Shown: positions 17,172 through 26,029, counted from the stretch's first letter. The stretch: DNA of 42,575 bases from Helicobacter sp. (GCA_022511145.1 JAFLSC010000016.1:1-42575), one strand, 5' to 3'. A program made the numbers and translations. The notes: generated by a model not told the origin, from the sequence alone.

Positions 17172-17180
17172 CATCAATCC

Positions 17181-18419
17181 TTAGGTTGTTTTTGGAGTGT
17201 ATATTACACCTTTAATGGTAAAAATATTCTGATAATCTTTATGTTGGTATTCTAATTTTAAGCCTTGAGCCTCAAGAGTATTTTTAATAATATAGATTCC
17301 AAGTCCTAATCCTCCGCTTTTATGGGAATGGGATTTAAAAAAAGGTTGGGCGTAATCTTTGAGATTATGAGTTAAAGGCTCGCCTTCATTGATGATTTGC
17401 AAGTCATTTTGCAGGACTTTGAGTGTAACTCTGCCTTGAGTCTTGTATTTTATGGCATTATCAATCAGATTTTTAATCGCTAAAGTAAGCATTTCAAAAT
17501 CTGCCCAAACACCAAAATCCCCTTCGGGTAAAACAAGGAGCTCTTGGATTTGCTTTTCTTCTAATAAAAGCATTGAATAAACTTGTTTTAAAATATCTTC
17601 TAAAGAATAGTGTTGCTTATTTATGCAATAATTGCGAGAGCTTAACTCCTCAACTTTAGCAAATTCATTAATCAAGAAATCAAGACGTCTAAAAACAGAG
17701 CAAAGCCATTGTTTATGCAAGGGATTTTCTACCATTTCAGCAGTAATTAATCCTTTGGTAATGGGTGTTTTAAGCTCGTGCATAATGGCACGCAAAAAGA
17801 GATAACGCGATTGATTAAGGGAATTGATTTTTTGAATCGCATTATCAAACTCATTAGCAAGTTCCCCTATCTCATCATTTTGTTCAAGTTTAAAGGAGAT
17901 TTCACTCTCGCCATTTGAAAATTTTCGGATTTTAGAACGTAGAGTCTTAAGCGGCAAGATACTCCGAATCACTAGGATAAATAAAAGCACAACGATAAAA
18001 AATCCAATAAAGGTAAGGATATAATAATTAATAAAACTATTAGATTGCAAATCGCCATAAAGTCGCCATTCTTGGTTATTTTGGAGAAGCAAATAAATAT
18101 TTTCTTTTTCACGGATAAGTTTGGCAACTATATTTCCCGTAGGATTAGGAGAGACATAAAAGACAAATTTTTGTCGCTGTTTTTCATCGCTAATGAGGAC
18201 CAATTCTAATTCATAGAGGTATTTTTCAATCAGTTCAAGATTACTACCAAAACGGATAAGCTGATTGATTGTAGTAAGGAATTGTCCGTATTTGAGCTGC
18301 CTTTTATAAAGCTCTTGGTCAATTTCTGTGTGGATAAAATGATAAGAAATAATCCCTAAACTAATAATAGCAATCATAAAAAGAATCGTAATTTTAACAA
18401 AAATGGAGTTTTTAATCAT
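17181..18419 (-). CDS. arsS: Sensor histidine kinase ArsS-like (HP0165 type)
   Basis: 412 residues. Layout: membrane segment about 7-26, extracytoplasmic domain 27-130, second membrane segment 131-152, HAMP 153-205, H-box [11 protein letters not shown] with the phosphorylated His at residue 214, N-box [13 protein letters not shown], and G-box [18 protein letters not shown]. It pairs with ArsR, overlapping its end by eight bases, and is the orthologue by position of the H. pylori acid-responsive sensor. Unlike the H. pylori protein, the extracytoplasmic domain has almost no histidines (only H27 and H30, at the membrane edge), which questions a histidine-based pH-sensing mechanism. I see no poly-C tract of the sort present in the H. 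pylori gene. Confidence 0.88.
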   Translation of the reverse strand: MIKNSIFVKITILFMIAIISLGIISYHFIHTEIDQELYKRQLKYGQFLTTINQLIRFGSNLELIEKYLYELELVLISDEKQRQKFVFYVSPNPTGNIVAKLIREKENIYLLLQNNQEWRLYGDLQSNSFINYYILTFIGFFIVVLLFILVIRSILPLKTLRSKIRKFSNGESEISFKLEQNDEIGELANEFDNAIQKINSLNQSRYLFLRAIMHELKTPITKGLITAEMVENPLHKQWLCSVFRRLDFLINEFAKVEELSSRNYCINKQHYSLEDILKQVYSMLLLEEKQIQELLVLPEGDFGVWADFEMLTLAIKNLIDNAIKYKTQGRVTLKVLQNDLQIINEGEPLTHNLKDYAQPFFKSHSHKSGGLGLGIYIIKNTLEAQGLKLEYQHKDYQNIFTIKGVIYTPKTT

Positions 18420-19098
18420 TTTTTAGCTGCAGCTTATAGCCGATACCCCGCACCGAGATGATATATTTTTTTTTGTCGTTACTTTCAATTTTGGAGCGAA
18501 GGCGACCGATAATAACATCAATACTTTTGTTGGTGCTATCAGGATTGATAGAATCTGCTTCTTGAGCAATCATTTCGCGACTTAAGGCTTTGTTTTTATT
18601 TTCAATCATAAAACTTAAAATCTCATATTCTGCTTTAGTTAAGTCAAGCAATTTGTTTTCTAAATAAATTTCTCTACTTCCCTTATCTAAGCGAAAAGGA
18701 AAAGTAGAATTATCAGTATCATTGGATTTTGTTGTTATATTGTATCTTCTAAGGACACTATGGATTCGTGCAATCAGTTCTTTAGGGTCATAAGGTTTAG
18801 AGATATAATCATCTGCACCATTTTCTAACCCTTTTACTTTATCGTTTGTGTCGTATCTTGCTGAAGTGATAATTATAGGAATACGCTTATCTTTTGCTAT
18901 TCTTTTACAAACCTCAAGCCCATCTAAATTTGGGAGTGTTAGATCTAAAAGAAGGAGGTCAAAATGTCGAGTGTTTATAGCACTCATTCCCGTGTAGGGC
19001 TCATCATAATTTGTTACATTTATGTTATGAGCTTTAAGGTAATTACTAAGAATAGTCGCAAGCTCTATATCATCTTCTATCATCAACACTTCTAACAT
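18412..19098 (-). CDS. arsR: OmpR-family response regulator ArsR-like (HP0166 type)
   Basis: 228 residues. The receiver domain has the acidic pair IEDD at residues 7-10, the phosphoacceptor Asp52 in LLLLDLTLP, a Ser/Thr switch in IIITSAR and Lys in [10 protein letters not shown]. The C-terminal winged helix of OmpR/PhoB type ends with [10 protein letters not shown]. It forms a two-component system with ArsS. In H. pylori this regulator controls urease and other acid-response genes and is essential; that is family knowledge and need not apply here. It lies downstream of a small-gene cluster on the same strand, 18 bases after the 86-residue protein, so it may be read through from the leuDB promoter or have its own. 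A GAAGGG site precedes the ATG. Confidence 0.9.
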   Translation of the reverse strand: MLEVLMIEDDIELATILSNYLKAHNINVTNYDEPYTGMSAINTRHFDLLLLDLTLPNLDGLEVCKRIAKDKRIPIIITSARYDTNDKVKGLENGADDYISKPYDPKELIARIHSVLRRYNITTKSNDTDNSTFPFRLDKGSREIYLENKLLDLTKAEYEILSFMIENKNKALSREMIAQEADSINPDSTNKSIDVIIGRLRSKIESNDKKKYIISVRGIGYKLQLKND

Positions 19099-19116
19099 AG
19101 TATTTTTCCCTTCACT

Positions 19117-19377
19117 TTAAAAGGAGGATTGGGTATTTAGGGGGGTAATTTTAAGGAAAAAATACCTGCTAGAAACAATATTTTTAAAGAACCAACTCAC
19201 ACCAAATGTCCTTAAACAAAGGAGTAGTGGATGAATAATGAATCTTAAAGACTTAGGCACATCAAAGATTCCCAAGTTTAATTTATCATTAAACTTGTCC
19301 CTTAGCTCATCCTGCTTAGGTAGTGAAATTATAAACCAATAAAGTAAATCAAAAGTAAATAAGAAAATTTTTTTCAT
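19117..19377 (-). CDS. Small hydrophobic hypothetical protein
   Basis: 86 residues, starting MKKIFLFTFDLLYWFII, which looks like an uncleaved signal anchor, with a second aromatic-rich hydrophobic stretch (SLRFIIHPLLLCLRTFGVSWFF) near residue 43. I do not recognise a family. Its ATG overlaps the stop of the upstream gene as ATGA, strong evidence of translational coupling and therefore that it is a real gene. The order TPR protein, CiaD-like protein, small hydrophobic protein is reminiscent of a conserved Campylobacterota cluster, recalled rather than checked. It may be a membrane partner of the two upstream proteins. Confidence 0.6.
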   Translation of the reverse strand: MKKIFLFTFDLLYWFIISLPKQDELRDKFNDKLNLGIFDVPKSLRFIIHPLLLCLRTFGVSWFFKNIVSSRYFFLKITPLNTQSSF

Positions 19378-19769
19378 TTAGAATTTTTTTTCTCATCAAT
19401 AATGGCTAAAGTAAATTCTAAAAAATTTAAAATCATATCGACTTTTGTTTCGATATTTCTGTTATTTGGGCTTTGTAATCCCTCAAAAAGCACAAGGATT
19501 CTCTCTTGGAGAGAATCTAAGAATTTTTCTTCTTCTTGATAAAACTTTGTCAAAAGATTTTTAAGCTCCTCACTATTTTTATAATCAAGCTTTTCAATCT
19601 TTCTTTGATAATGGCTAAAATGCACAGCATCATCATCGCTTGAAGTTCCCTCATCAAGAACTTGCAAGAGGGCATCGCGTTCGCCTAGATTTTCATCAGT
19701 TGTTTCATTTTCTTTTGTGGCAGAATCCAATTCTGCAAGAGTTTGGAGGATTGCTTCTTTTACTTCCAT
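19374..19769 (-). CDS. CiaD-like acidic hypothetical protein
   Basis: 131 residues, strongly acidic and helical. The N-terminus MEVKEAILQTLAELDSATKE is followed by a low-complexity acidic linker to about residue 48, then a helical domain (YQRKIEKLDYKNSEELKNLL to the end) with a hydrophobic last helix, ILNFLEFTLAIIDEKK. The N-terminal helix plus acidic linker is what I remember of the CiaD N-terminal domain family of Campylobacterota; C. jejuni CiaD is an invasion antigen. This is a tentative assignment, and Helicobacter members may do something else. The start overlaps the end of the TPR gene by ten bases and the stop overlaps the next start (ATGA), so three genes are translationally coupled. 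Confidence 0.55.
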   Translation of the reverse strand: MEVKEAILQTLAELDSATKENETTDENLGERDALLQVLDEGTSSDDDAVHFSHYQRKIEKLDYKNSEELKNLLTKFYQEEEKFLDSLQERILVLFEGLQSPNNRNIETKVDMILNFLEFTLAIIDEKKNSK

Positions 19770-20008
19770 ATTTTAAGTAACCACCTTTCAAATTCGTTAT
19801 ATTCGATTTCACTATCCATTTGTATGAATAAATCAAGCATATTTTTTTCAGCCTTGCCATAATTTTTGCGATTGCTTGTAAGTCTCTTTAGAGCGACTTT
19901 AGCTTCTGTATTATTAGGGTCGTTTTCAAGGATTGTTTTGTAAATTTCAGCAGCCTCATACCGATGCCCCTGTGTCTCATAAATACTTGCAAGCGTGAGT
20001 GTTTTCAT
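19760..20008 (-). CDS. Small TPR-repeat protein
   Basis: 82 residues from the ATG complementary to 20006-20008, one base after the leuB stop. The longer frame upstream lies inside leuB and is not used in my view. Residues 3-39 (LTLASIYETQGHRYEAAEIY, then NDPNNTEAKVALKRL) form one clear tetratricopeptide repeat, a protein-binding helical pair. The C-terminal half (MLDLFIQMDSEIEYNEFERWLLKIW) is helical with aromatic residues. It overlaps the following CiaD-like gene by ten bases. The shared small-gene cluster suggests the two products interact, which is inference. The gene is probably translated by re-initiation after leuB. Confidence 0.7.
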   Translation of the reverse strand: MKTLTLASIYETQGHRYEAAEIYKTILENDPNNTEAKVALKRLTSNRKNYGKAEKNMLDLFIQMDSEIEYNEFERWLLKIWK

Positions 20009-20009
20009 A

Positions 20010-21083
20010 TTACACCGATTCTTCAAGGAATTGAGCAATGAGACTTCCCATTCTCTCTGTGCTGCAGACTTCTTTGGCATCAAATGCTGCAATATCTTTT
20101 GTGCGATAACCCTCTTTTAAGGCTTTGGCAATCGCAAAATCAATACCATCAGCCGCTTTTGATTCTTGGAGGGAATAGCGTAACATCATACTAGCACTTG
20201 CAATCGTTGCGATAGGATTAGCAATCCCCATTCCCGCAATATCGGGTGCACTTCCGTGAATAGGCTCATAAATAGCAGCTTTTCCACCGATAGATGCAGA
20301 GGGTAAAAGCCCTATGGAGCCACTTAGCATACTTGCCTCATCGCTTAGAATATCACCGAAGAGATTTTCAGTTAAAATCACATCAAATTGCTTGGGATTG
20401 CGGATTAGCTGCATTGCCGCATTATCCACATACATATGACTTAGGGTTACATCGGGGTATTCTTGTGCGATTTGGCTGACAACTTCACGCCAAAGTTGGC
20501 TTACATCAAGCACATTAGCCTTATCCACAGAGCAGACTTTTTTATTGCGTTTTTGTGCGGCTTTGAAAGCGATATGTGCGATTCTTTGGATTTCATCAAT
20601 ACTATAAACCATCGTATTATAGGCTCTGTTAGTCTCTCTCCCCTTAGGTGTGCCAAAATAAATCCCCCCAATGAGTTCTCTTACAACCAAAATATCCACA
20701 CCTTCAACAATTTCAGATTTAAGTGTGCTTGCAGCAACAAGTTCTTTATAAACTTTGGCAGGGCGGAGATTAGCAAACACCTCTAAAGATTTGCGGAAAC
20801 GCAAAAGCCCACTCTCTGGACGCAATTCTCTAGGAAGATTATCCCATTTTTCTCCCCCGATTGCCCCAAAAAGCACTGCATCAGATTCTAAAGCAGCTTT
20901 AATAGTCTCATCAGGCAGAGGATTACCGACTAAATCATAAGCAATTCCACCCATTAAATAATCTTCAAAAACAAGATTAAAATCAAACAAGTTCGCCGCA
21001 ACTTTTAAAACTTTTAAAGCTTCATTAATGATTTCAGGACCAATCCCATCACCTTTAATTACAGCGATTTTATAGGTTTTCAT
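20010..21083 (-). CDS. leuB: 3-isopropylmalate dehydrogenase
   Basis: 357 residues. LeuB oxidatively decarboxylates 3-isopropylmalate in leucine synthesis using NAD and a divalent metal. Signatures include [14 protein letters not shown] at the N-terminus, the [16 protein letters not shown] substrate loop, YVDNAAMQL, and [25 protein letters not shown], with the NAD-binding [13 protein letters not shown] start at MKTYKIAV (complement of 21081-21083), which has AAAGGA eight bases upstream; the longer frame lies within leuD. It overlaps the leuD end by 14 bases. The small TPR gene follows one base after the stop. No leuA or leuC is nearby. Confidence 0.96.
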   Translation of the reverse strand: MKTYKIAVIKGDGIGPEIINEALKVLKVAANLFDFNLVFEDYLMGGIAYDLVGNPLPDETIKAALESDAVLFGAIGGEKWDNLPRELRPESGLLRFRKSLEVFANLRPAKVYKELVAASTLKSEIVEGVDILVVRELIGGIYFGTPKGRETNRAYNTMVYSIDEIQRIAHIAFKAAQKRNKKVCSVDKANVLDVSQLWREVVSQIAQEYPDVTLSHMYVDNAAMQLIRNPKQFDVILTENLFGDILSDEASMLSGSIGLLPSASIGGKAAIYEPIHGSAPDIAGMGIANPIATIASASMMLRYSLQESKAADGIDFAIAKALKEGYRTKDIAAFDAKEVCSTERMGSLIAQFLEESV

Positions 21084-21567
21084 TGTTGTCCTTTTTGATT
21101 TTGGCATAAGCAATTAATCCACCACTTTGGAGTAATTCCATCATAAAGGGAGGAATAGGCATAAAGTGATATTGTGTTTTTTGGGTGAGATTTTTGATGA
21201 TTCCTTCTGTTAAAAGAATTTCTAGCTCATCGTTTTCGCAAATCTCATCAGTTTCTTTGATTTCTAAAATCGGAAGTCCCGTATTAAAAGCATTACGATA
21301 AAAAATCCTTGCATAGCTTTTAGCAATCACTGCTCCAATCCCTGCTGCTTTGATAGCCACAGGGGCGTGTTCGCGACTTGAACCGCAACCGAAATTTTCA
21401 CCGCCTACAATAATATCACCTTTTTGGATTTGGGAGACAAAACCGCTCCTTGCATCTTCCATTAAATGGGAAGCAAGGATTTTTTCATCACTTGTATTAA
21501 GATAACGAGCAGCAATAATCAAATCAGTATCGATATTATCACCAAATTTCCAAGCTTTACCTTTCAT
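21070..21567 (-). CDS. leuD: 3-isopropylmalate dehydratase small subunit
   Basis: 165 residues, the short LeuD form. With the Fe-S large subunit LeuC it isomerises 2- to 3-isopropylmalate. Visible signatures: [22 protein letters not shown] at the start, [47 protein letters not shown] swivelling-domain core, and NTGLPILE. It overlaps leuB by 14 bases and is preceded by the small 70-residue gene with only one base between, and a strong AAGGGG ribosome-binding site. The large-subunit gene leuC, which normally sits beside leuD, is not in the window. Confidence 0.96.
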   Translation of the reverse strand: MKGKAWKFGDNIDTDLIIAARYLNTSDEKILASHLMEDARSGFVSQIQKGDIIVGGENFGCGSSREHAPVAIKAAGIGAVIAKSYARIFYRNAFNTGLPILEIKETDEICENDELEILLTEGIIKNLTQKTQYHFMPIPPFMMELLQSGGLIAYAKIKKDNNENL

Positions 21568-21568
21568 T

Positions 21569-21781
21569 TTATACCCCTTTTAGTTTTGAGCCGTCCCAAT
21601 ACCAATCTTTGCTGTAAAGCTTTTTTTTGAGAGAGTCTGGCACTTTGAGAAAAAAAACCTTTTGAGGTTCAATATCGTTAGAAAGTAAGGCGTGTTCTAT
21701 GCTTAAAATCATATTTTCAGATGATGCGATAGAGACATTTTCTATCAGCACTTCTTGAGTTTCTTGATTGATAATCGTCAT
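21569..21781 (-). CDS. Small hypothetical protein at the head of the leuD-leuB operon
   Basis: 70 residues, starting MTIINQETQEVLIENVSIAS and ending with a WYWDGSKLKG motif, all soluble and mixed alpha/beta. It stops one base before the leuD start and has a GGGAG ribosome-binding site and a promoter-like TATAAT upstream, so I think it is real. I do not recognise the family. It is not a typical leucine-rich leader peptide, so attenuation through it is unlikely. Confidence 0.6.
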   Translation of the reverse strand: MTIINQETQEVLIENVSIASSENMILSIEHALLSNDIEPQKVFFLKVPDSLKKKLYSKDWYWDGSKLKGV

Positions 21782-21810
21782 TGTGGCTTTCTCCCTTTTA
21801 ATAAAAAAGC

Positions 21811-21816
21811 ATTATA
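21811..21816 (-). promoter_or_regulatory. Extended -10 box for the leuDB operon
   Basis: On the minus strand TGGTATAATGC, an extended -10 of the Campylobacterota type, is about 30 bases upstream of the 70-residue gene. No clear -35. Confidence 0.55.
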
Positions 21817-21957
21817 CCAAAATTCTAAAGTTTATCAAAAATTTTTTACGATTTTAAGAGCCTCTTGGCTGATTTTAAGTCAAGGCTACCATATACCATA
21901 ACAATACATACTAAAGATTTCATAGCAGTATTATATAAGTTTCTTTAAAATTTTATC

Positions 21958-22950
21958 TTAATATAGTCCCGTTTTGATATGTGGGACATAAGGAGCTTCA
22001 AGGGCTTTGATTTCCTCCTCACTCAAAGTTATATCCAAAGCACTCACCGCCTCTTGTATATGCGACACCGAAGTCGCCCCAACAATAGGTGCAGTGATAT
22101 AAGGTTTAGATAAAATCCACGCTAAAGCTTCTTGTGCCATTGAGCGTCCTTGTTCTTTTGCGATTTTTTCAAGATTATCCACAACGATTTTATCTTGAGT
22201 ATCCGTTGCACCCCAAACCATAGGAGATACGGCATCGATTTTTGAACGAGCAGTTTGAGTCCCCCAAGGACGCGTGCATCTGCCACCTGCTAAAGGACTC
22301 CACGGCACAATGGCAATCTTTCTATCTTGGCAAAGGGGTATCATCTCCCTTTCTTCTTCTCTGTAAATGAGATTGTATTGATTTTGCATTGAAATAAATT
22401 TTGTCCAATTATGTTTTTCAGCAATATTATTAAGTCGCTCAAATTCCCACGCAAACATAGTAGAAGCACCGATATATCTTGCTTTACCGCTTTTTACAAC
22501 ATCGTGTAAAGCCTCCATAATCTCCTCCATAGGCGTTTGGTGGTCTAATCTGTGAATTTGATACAAATCCACATAATCAAGCCCCAATCTCTTAAGAGAA
22601 TAATCAATCTCTGTTAAAATATTTTTTCTTGAAGAACCCGCCCCATTAGGTTTGCCCTCACGCATTGCAAAATGAACCTTAGTTGCTACGACAATTTCAT
22701 CTCTATCTAAACCAAATTCTTTAATCAACCTTCCCGTGATTTGCTCACTTGAACCCATTTGATAAACATTTGCAGTATCAAAATAATTGATTCCTAAATC
22801 AACGGCTTTTTTGAAAATTTCTTTAGCCTCATCATAATCTTTAGCCCACGGAAACACGCCGTTTTCACTCCCCGGTTTGCCAAAACTCATACAACCTAAG
22901 CAAATTTTTGAAACATCTACACCGCTATTGCCTAATTTAACATATTTCAT
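21958..22950 (-). CDS. Aldo/keto reductase
   Basis: 330 residues, the full length of the family. NADPH-dependent reductase of aldehydes and ketones, folded as a TIM barrel. Catalytic residues visible: Asp in FDTANVY, Tyr in NVYQMGSSEQITG, Lys in VVATKVHF and His in LYQIHRLD. The C-terminal IVGATSVSHIQEAVSALDI is the NADPH-binding signature. The close fit to the YajO/Gfo-like AKR subfamily is apparent in the start KYVKLGNSGVDVSKICLGCMSFG. AGGAG lies six bases before the ATG. The upstream promoter has a 19-base spacer with an inverted repeat, so it is probably activated by a MerR-type regulator sensing an electrophile or redox stress. It appears monocistronic. Confidence 0.93.
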   Translation of the reverse strand: MKYVKLGNSGVDVSKICLGCMSFGKPGSENGVFPWAKDYDEAKEIFKKAVDLGINYFDTANVYQMGSSEQITGRLIKEFGLDRDEIVVATKVHFAMREGKPNGAGSSRKNILTEIDYSLKRLGLDYVDLYQIHRLDHQTPMEEIMEALHDVVKSGKARYIGASTMFAWEFERLNNIAEKHNWTKFISMQNQYNLIYREEEREMIPLCQDRKIAIVPWSPLAGGRCTRPWGTQTARSKIDAVSPMVWGATDTQDKIVVDNLEKIAKEQGRSMAQEALAWILSKPYITAPIVGATSVSHIQEAVSALDITLSEEEIKALEAPYVPHIKTGLY

Positions 22951-22980
22951 AACACACTCCTAAACTTTTAAATTTAAGTT

Positions 22981-23011
22981 ATTATAATAGCTTACACCTA
23001 GTGTTTGTCAA
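22981..23011 (-). promoter_or_regulatory. MerR-type promoter of the aldo/keto reductase gene (19-bp spacer)
   Basis: Read on the minus strand: TTGACA at 23011-23006, a 19-base spacer AACACTAGGTGTAAGCTAT, and TATAAT at 22986-22981. The spacer contains the inverted repeat ACAC-TAG-GTGT. Perfect -35 and -10 boxes held apart by 19 bases around a dyad is the signature of promoters activated by MerR-family proteins. A nearly identical copy lies at 38715-38745. Confidence 0.8.
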
Positions 23012-23029
23012 GGAGGGATTTAAGTTTTA

Positions 23030-23200
23030 TAAAGATTGTGTGAAATATAAATTTAAGCTTCACAGAAGAGAGATTGCCGGCTTTATAGATTTTTGCGAAA
23101 TCTAGCTTTTTTCTTGTAATGACAAATAAAAGACACAGCCTCTTGCAATGATGATTCTGTGGAGATTGCACATAATAAGTGGATTTTGAGATTTTGGGAA
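23030..23200. repeat. Dispersed palindromic repeat, copy A (in the 306-base gap upstream of the aldo/keto reductase gene)
   Basis: The 42 bases at 23113-23154, read on the minus strand, match 30736-30778 with only a few differences. They are bounded by CTTGTAATGA and CTTGCAATGA, near-copies of the same 10-mer that flanks copy B. A further stretch just before (23096-23112, including AAATCTAGC and TTTTTTCTTG) matches the right half of copy B in direct orientation. The remainder of this gap shows no gene. The element looks like a non-autonomous MITE-type sequence or a REP-like structured repeat. Confidence 0.6.
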
Positions 23201-23256
23201 AATAGAAGGAGTATAGAGCAGGAGAGTCCTACCCTAAGATTTGTTTTGCCGCAATA

Positions 23257-24708
23257 TTATTTTGCTACGATACTTAGGATTCTTCCGCCCCGATTAATTA
23301 AAATGCGTTTGGGTTGATTTTTGTAACGCGAAGTCGCCTCTTCAAAAGTTTTGCTATCTTTAATCGCAAAGCTTTCAATCTGCACGATAATATCCCCTCG
23401 CATTATCCCTACTTCTTGAGCATAACTATTAGGTTCGACATTATCAACAAATACCCCTTGAATATCGCTAGGGATACCATATTGAGATTTAAGATTGTTT
23501 GAGAGTGTAACAACGCTTAATCCCTTAATCCCACCCGCATTACTTGAACTTGATTTTGGGTTTTTGGAATTTTCTTTGCTACTTTCTTTGCTTTGAGATT
23601 GAGCAAGTGTAAGTGTCGCAGTCTTTTCTTGTTTGTCGCGGATAAAGGTAAGCGTAACTTTTTCATTAGGATTAAAAGTTCCAATAAGATTTTTGAGTTC
23701 TGCGGAGCTTTTAATCGGCGTTTGATTCACTTTGGTGATTAAATCCCAAACCGCTAATCCCGCCTTTTGTGCGGGTGAATTAGGCTGAATATCAATCACA
23801 ACCGCACCTTGTTGATCATTATACAAGCTTCTTAGCTCCTCATTAACATCTTGTATGCCAACTCCTAAAAACCCGCGTTCAACTTTACCTTTCTCAATAA
23901 GCGTTTTGGCAATCTTTTTAACCATTTCTGAAGGGATTGCAAATCCTATCCCGTGATTACCGCCTGTTCTTGAGAGGATTGCAGTATTAATCCCAATCAA
24001 GCCACCTCGTGTATCCACTAAGGCTCCACCGCTATTACCGGGATTGATAGAAGCGTCAGTTTGGATAAAATTCTCATAATCATTGATTCCCATACCGCTT
24101 TTATTGAGGGCAGAGATGATACCTTGTGTAACGCTTTCACCCACACCAAAGGGATTTCCTATGGCAAAAACCATATCACCCACTTGCAAATTAGCACTTG
24201 AGGCAAACTGAATAAAAGGGAGATTTTTACCCTCAATTTTCACAATGGCTAAATCGCTTTTTTCATCGCTTCCAATCACTTTGGCTTCAAATTCTTTGCT
24301 AGAATTAGGCATTGTTACGATGATTTTATCTGCCCCATCAATTACGTGATTGTTGGTAACAATATAACCATCTTGTGAAATAATCACGCCGCTTCCTAGA
24401 CTTCTCTCTATCCTATCTTTAGGAATCATCGCTTCAAAAGAATCACCAAAAAACTGCTTAAAGAAAGGGTCGTTGAATAAAGGGTGTCCTTGAATATTGG
24501 CAGTTTTTATCTTTTTTTGTGTTGAAATATTTACAACTGCTTTGGTCGCCTCTTTGATAGAATTGTGATAAGAATAAATTTTATTTAAAGCCACATCGGG
24601 GGTTTCTCTTGTGGTTGCTTCAGGAAGCTCACTCACTTCAAAGGCGAAGCAGTTTCCTACAAGCATTGCTGCTAAAATGGTTTTGGAAATAAAAGTCTGA
24701 TTTTTCAT
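23257..24708 (-). CDS. htrA: Periplasmic serine protease HtrA/DegP
   Basis: 483 residues from the ATG complementary to 24706-24708, chosen because GGAG lies seven bases upstream and the signal peptide (KTILAAMLVGNCFAF) begins at once; a frame ten codons longer has no such site. It degrades or refolds misfolded proteins in the periplasm and is secreted by H. pylori and C. jejuni to cleave host junction proteins (family knowledge). The catalytic triad is His121 in TNNHVIDG, Asp152 in SDLAIVK and Ser226 in NPGNSGGALV. Two PDZ domains follow (about 275-365 and 395-480), with a Ser/Lys/Asn-rich linker between them. It is monocistronic with its own upstream region. Confidence 0.96.
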   Translation of the reverse strand: MKNQTFISKTILAAMLVGNCFAFEVSELPEATTRETPDVALNKIYSYHNSIKEATKAVVNISTQKKIKTANIQGHPLFNDPFFKQFFGDSFEAMIPKDRIERSLGSGVIISQDGYIVTNNHVIDGADKIIVTMPNSSKEFEAKVIGSDEKSDLAIVKIEGKNLPFIQFASSANLQVGDMVFAIGNPFGVGESVTQGIISALNKSGMGINDYENFIQTDASINPGNSGGALVDTRGGLIGINTAILSRTGGNHGIGFAIPSEMVKKIAKTLIEKGKVERGFLGVGIQDVNEELRSLYNDQQGAVVIDIQPNSPAQKAGLAVWDLITKVNQTPIKSSAELKNLIGTFNPNEKVTLTFIRDKQEKTATLTLAQSQSKESSKENSKNPKSSSSNAGGIKGLSVVTLSNNLKSQYGIPSDIQGVFVDNVEPNSYAQEVGIMRGDIIVQIESFAIKDSKTFEEATSRYKNQPKRILINRGGRILSIVAK

Positions 24709-24850
24709 TATAAACTCCTTTTTTGGGTTTTTCATAGGGTAATTATTTCAAAAAATAGTAAATCAATAAACAACCAAATTAAAAAATTTTGCAAATTGTA
24801 AAAAACTTTTAGAATTTTAATATTATTTTTCAAAATGAAACATTAAATTT

Positions 24851-26029
24851 TCAAGAAGTTTTGAGATGAGGCATTTTTTTGAGTTTATAAGTATAAAGGA
24901 CTTTGATACAAAGAGTCAAAATAATCCCCTCTAACAGAGCTGCTAGAATTAGGGCATAATATTCTTGCGTTGCAATCGCATTAAATTGCCTCCCTAGCTG
25001 TGCGGTAGCAACAAGGAAAGTCAGAGGCATTGAGTGGCTCAAAGCAAATAAAATCGTATCATAATAGTTGCCAAAATGATTTCTGTAAGCAACAAAAGCA
25101 GCGATTATTCTTAAAGAAACCATCATCAAGATAACGGCGAAAACTCGGTATAAAAGCGTAAAATCATTAAAAATCAAATTAAGGTCTAAAGTTGAGCCTA
25201 CATAGACAAAAAAAAGCGGGATAAAAAATCCAAATCCAAATTCATTGAGTTTATTTGCCAAGCCTTCTTTATAGTGAAAATAAGTTGCCAAAATCATTCC
25301 AGCCAAAAATGCCCCCAAAACACTCTCAAGATTTAAAAGATGAGCAATCCCAATCATCGTTAAAAACAGCATTGCACTAAAGCGTATGTCTTGATTTTTA
25401 CTCGTATCTTTGGGAATAACAAGAAATTTAAGCGTAGGAAACCACCAAAAAAGAATATCAGCAATCTTAAAAGTTCCCACAATCACACTCAAAAACACAA
25501 AAAGCACAAAGAGTGTTTTATAAAGCTCCCAATTAAGCCCATAAGAATACGCACCATTGAGGATTACCAAAATAATAATACTAATTAACTCGCCCAAAAT
25601 GCCGACATTTAAAGCTAAAGTAAGCCACGAAGCAGTTTTGGGGTATTCTTTGAGCAACGCCATAATCATTCCCAAACTCATTACTGGTAAAGCCGCAATG
25701 TAAAATTCTGAAAACCCAAAATACAAAACATAAATTTCAGCGACACCATAAAGCACACCAAAATACAGCAGGGCAGATTTCAAAAATTTTGTCCCTAACT
25801 TTTTAAAAGTATCCAAATCAACTTCTAATCCACACAAAAACATTAAAAATAAAAAACCAATTTGGGCGATAAATTCCAAAGAGGACGAATGAGAGAACCA
25901 ATTAAAGTGTAGGGCTAAAGCTCCAAGTAAGATTTCCACAACAACAACAGGGAGACGCGTTAATGTGCTAAGTAAAGGCGAAATGGCAATCAATAAGGAA
26001 ATAATCCCCAAAGTAACAATGTTTTCCAT
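24851..26029 (-). CDS. CPA2-type cation:proton antiporter (Kef/NapA-like)
   Basis: 392 residues, about 12 membrane segments throughout and no C-terminal RCK/TrkA domain, so it is a membrane-only member. It begins with LLIAISPLLSTLTRLPVVVVEILLGALAL, typical of the family's first two helices. GFLFLMFLCGLEVDLDTFKKLG is the conserved helix-4 region with its Gly-Leu-Glu-Asp core, and LGAFLAGMILA matches the helix with the family's LGAFLAG signature. It would exchange Na+ or K+ for protons and help pH or ion homeostasis. GGGGAG is close (three bases) to the ATG. It is separated from radA by 104 bases, probably with its own promoter. Confidence 0.85.
   Translation of the reverse strand: MENIVTLGIISLLIAISPLLSTLTRLPVVVVEILLGALALHFNWFSHSSSLEFIAQIGFLFLMFLCGLEVDLDTFKKLGTKFLKSALLYFGVLYGVAEIYVLYFGFSEFYIAALPVMSLGMIMALLKEYPKTASWLTLALNVGILGELISIIILVILNGAYSYGLNWELYKTLFVLFVFLSVIVGTFKIADILFWWFPTLKFLVIPKDTSKNQDIRFSAMLFLTMIGIAHLLNLESVLGAFLAGMILATYFHYKEGLANKLNEFGFGFFIPLFFVYVGSTLDLNLIFNDFTLLYRVFAVILMMVSLRIIAAFVAYRNHFGNYYDTILFALSHSMPLTFLVATAQLGRQFNAIATQEYYALILAALLEGIILTLCIKVLYTYKLKKMPHLKTS

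Noticed and set aside
17181..18419. Phase-variable poly-C tract in arsS, as known in H. pylori
   Set aside because: No run of more than five C or G is seen in the gene or at its end.
20294..20940. Plus-strand open frames antisense to leuB
   Set aside because: leuB is complete and highly conserved. The antisense frames overlap each other and lack ribosome-binding sites.
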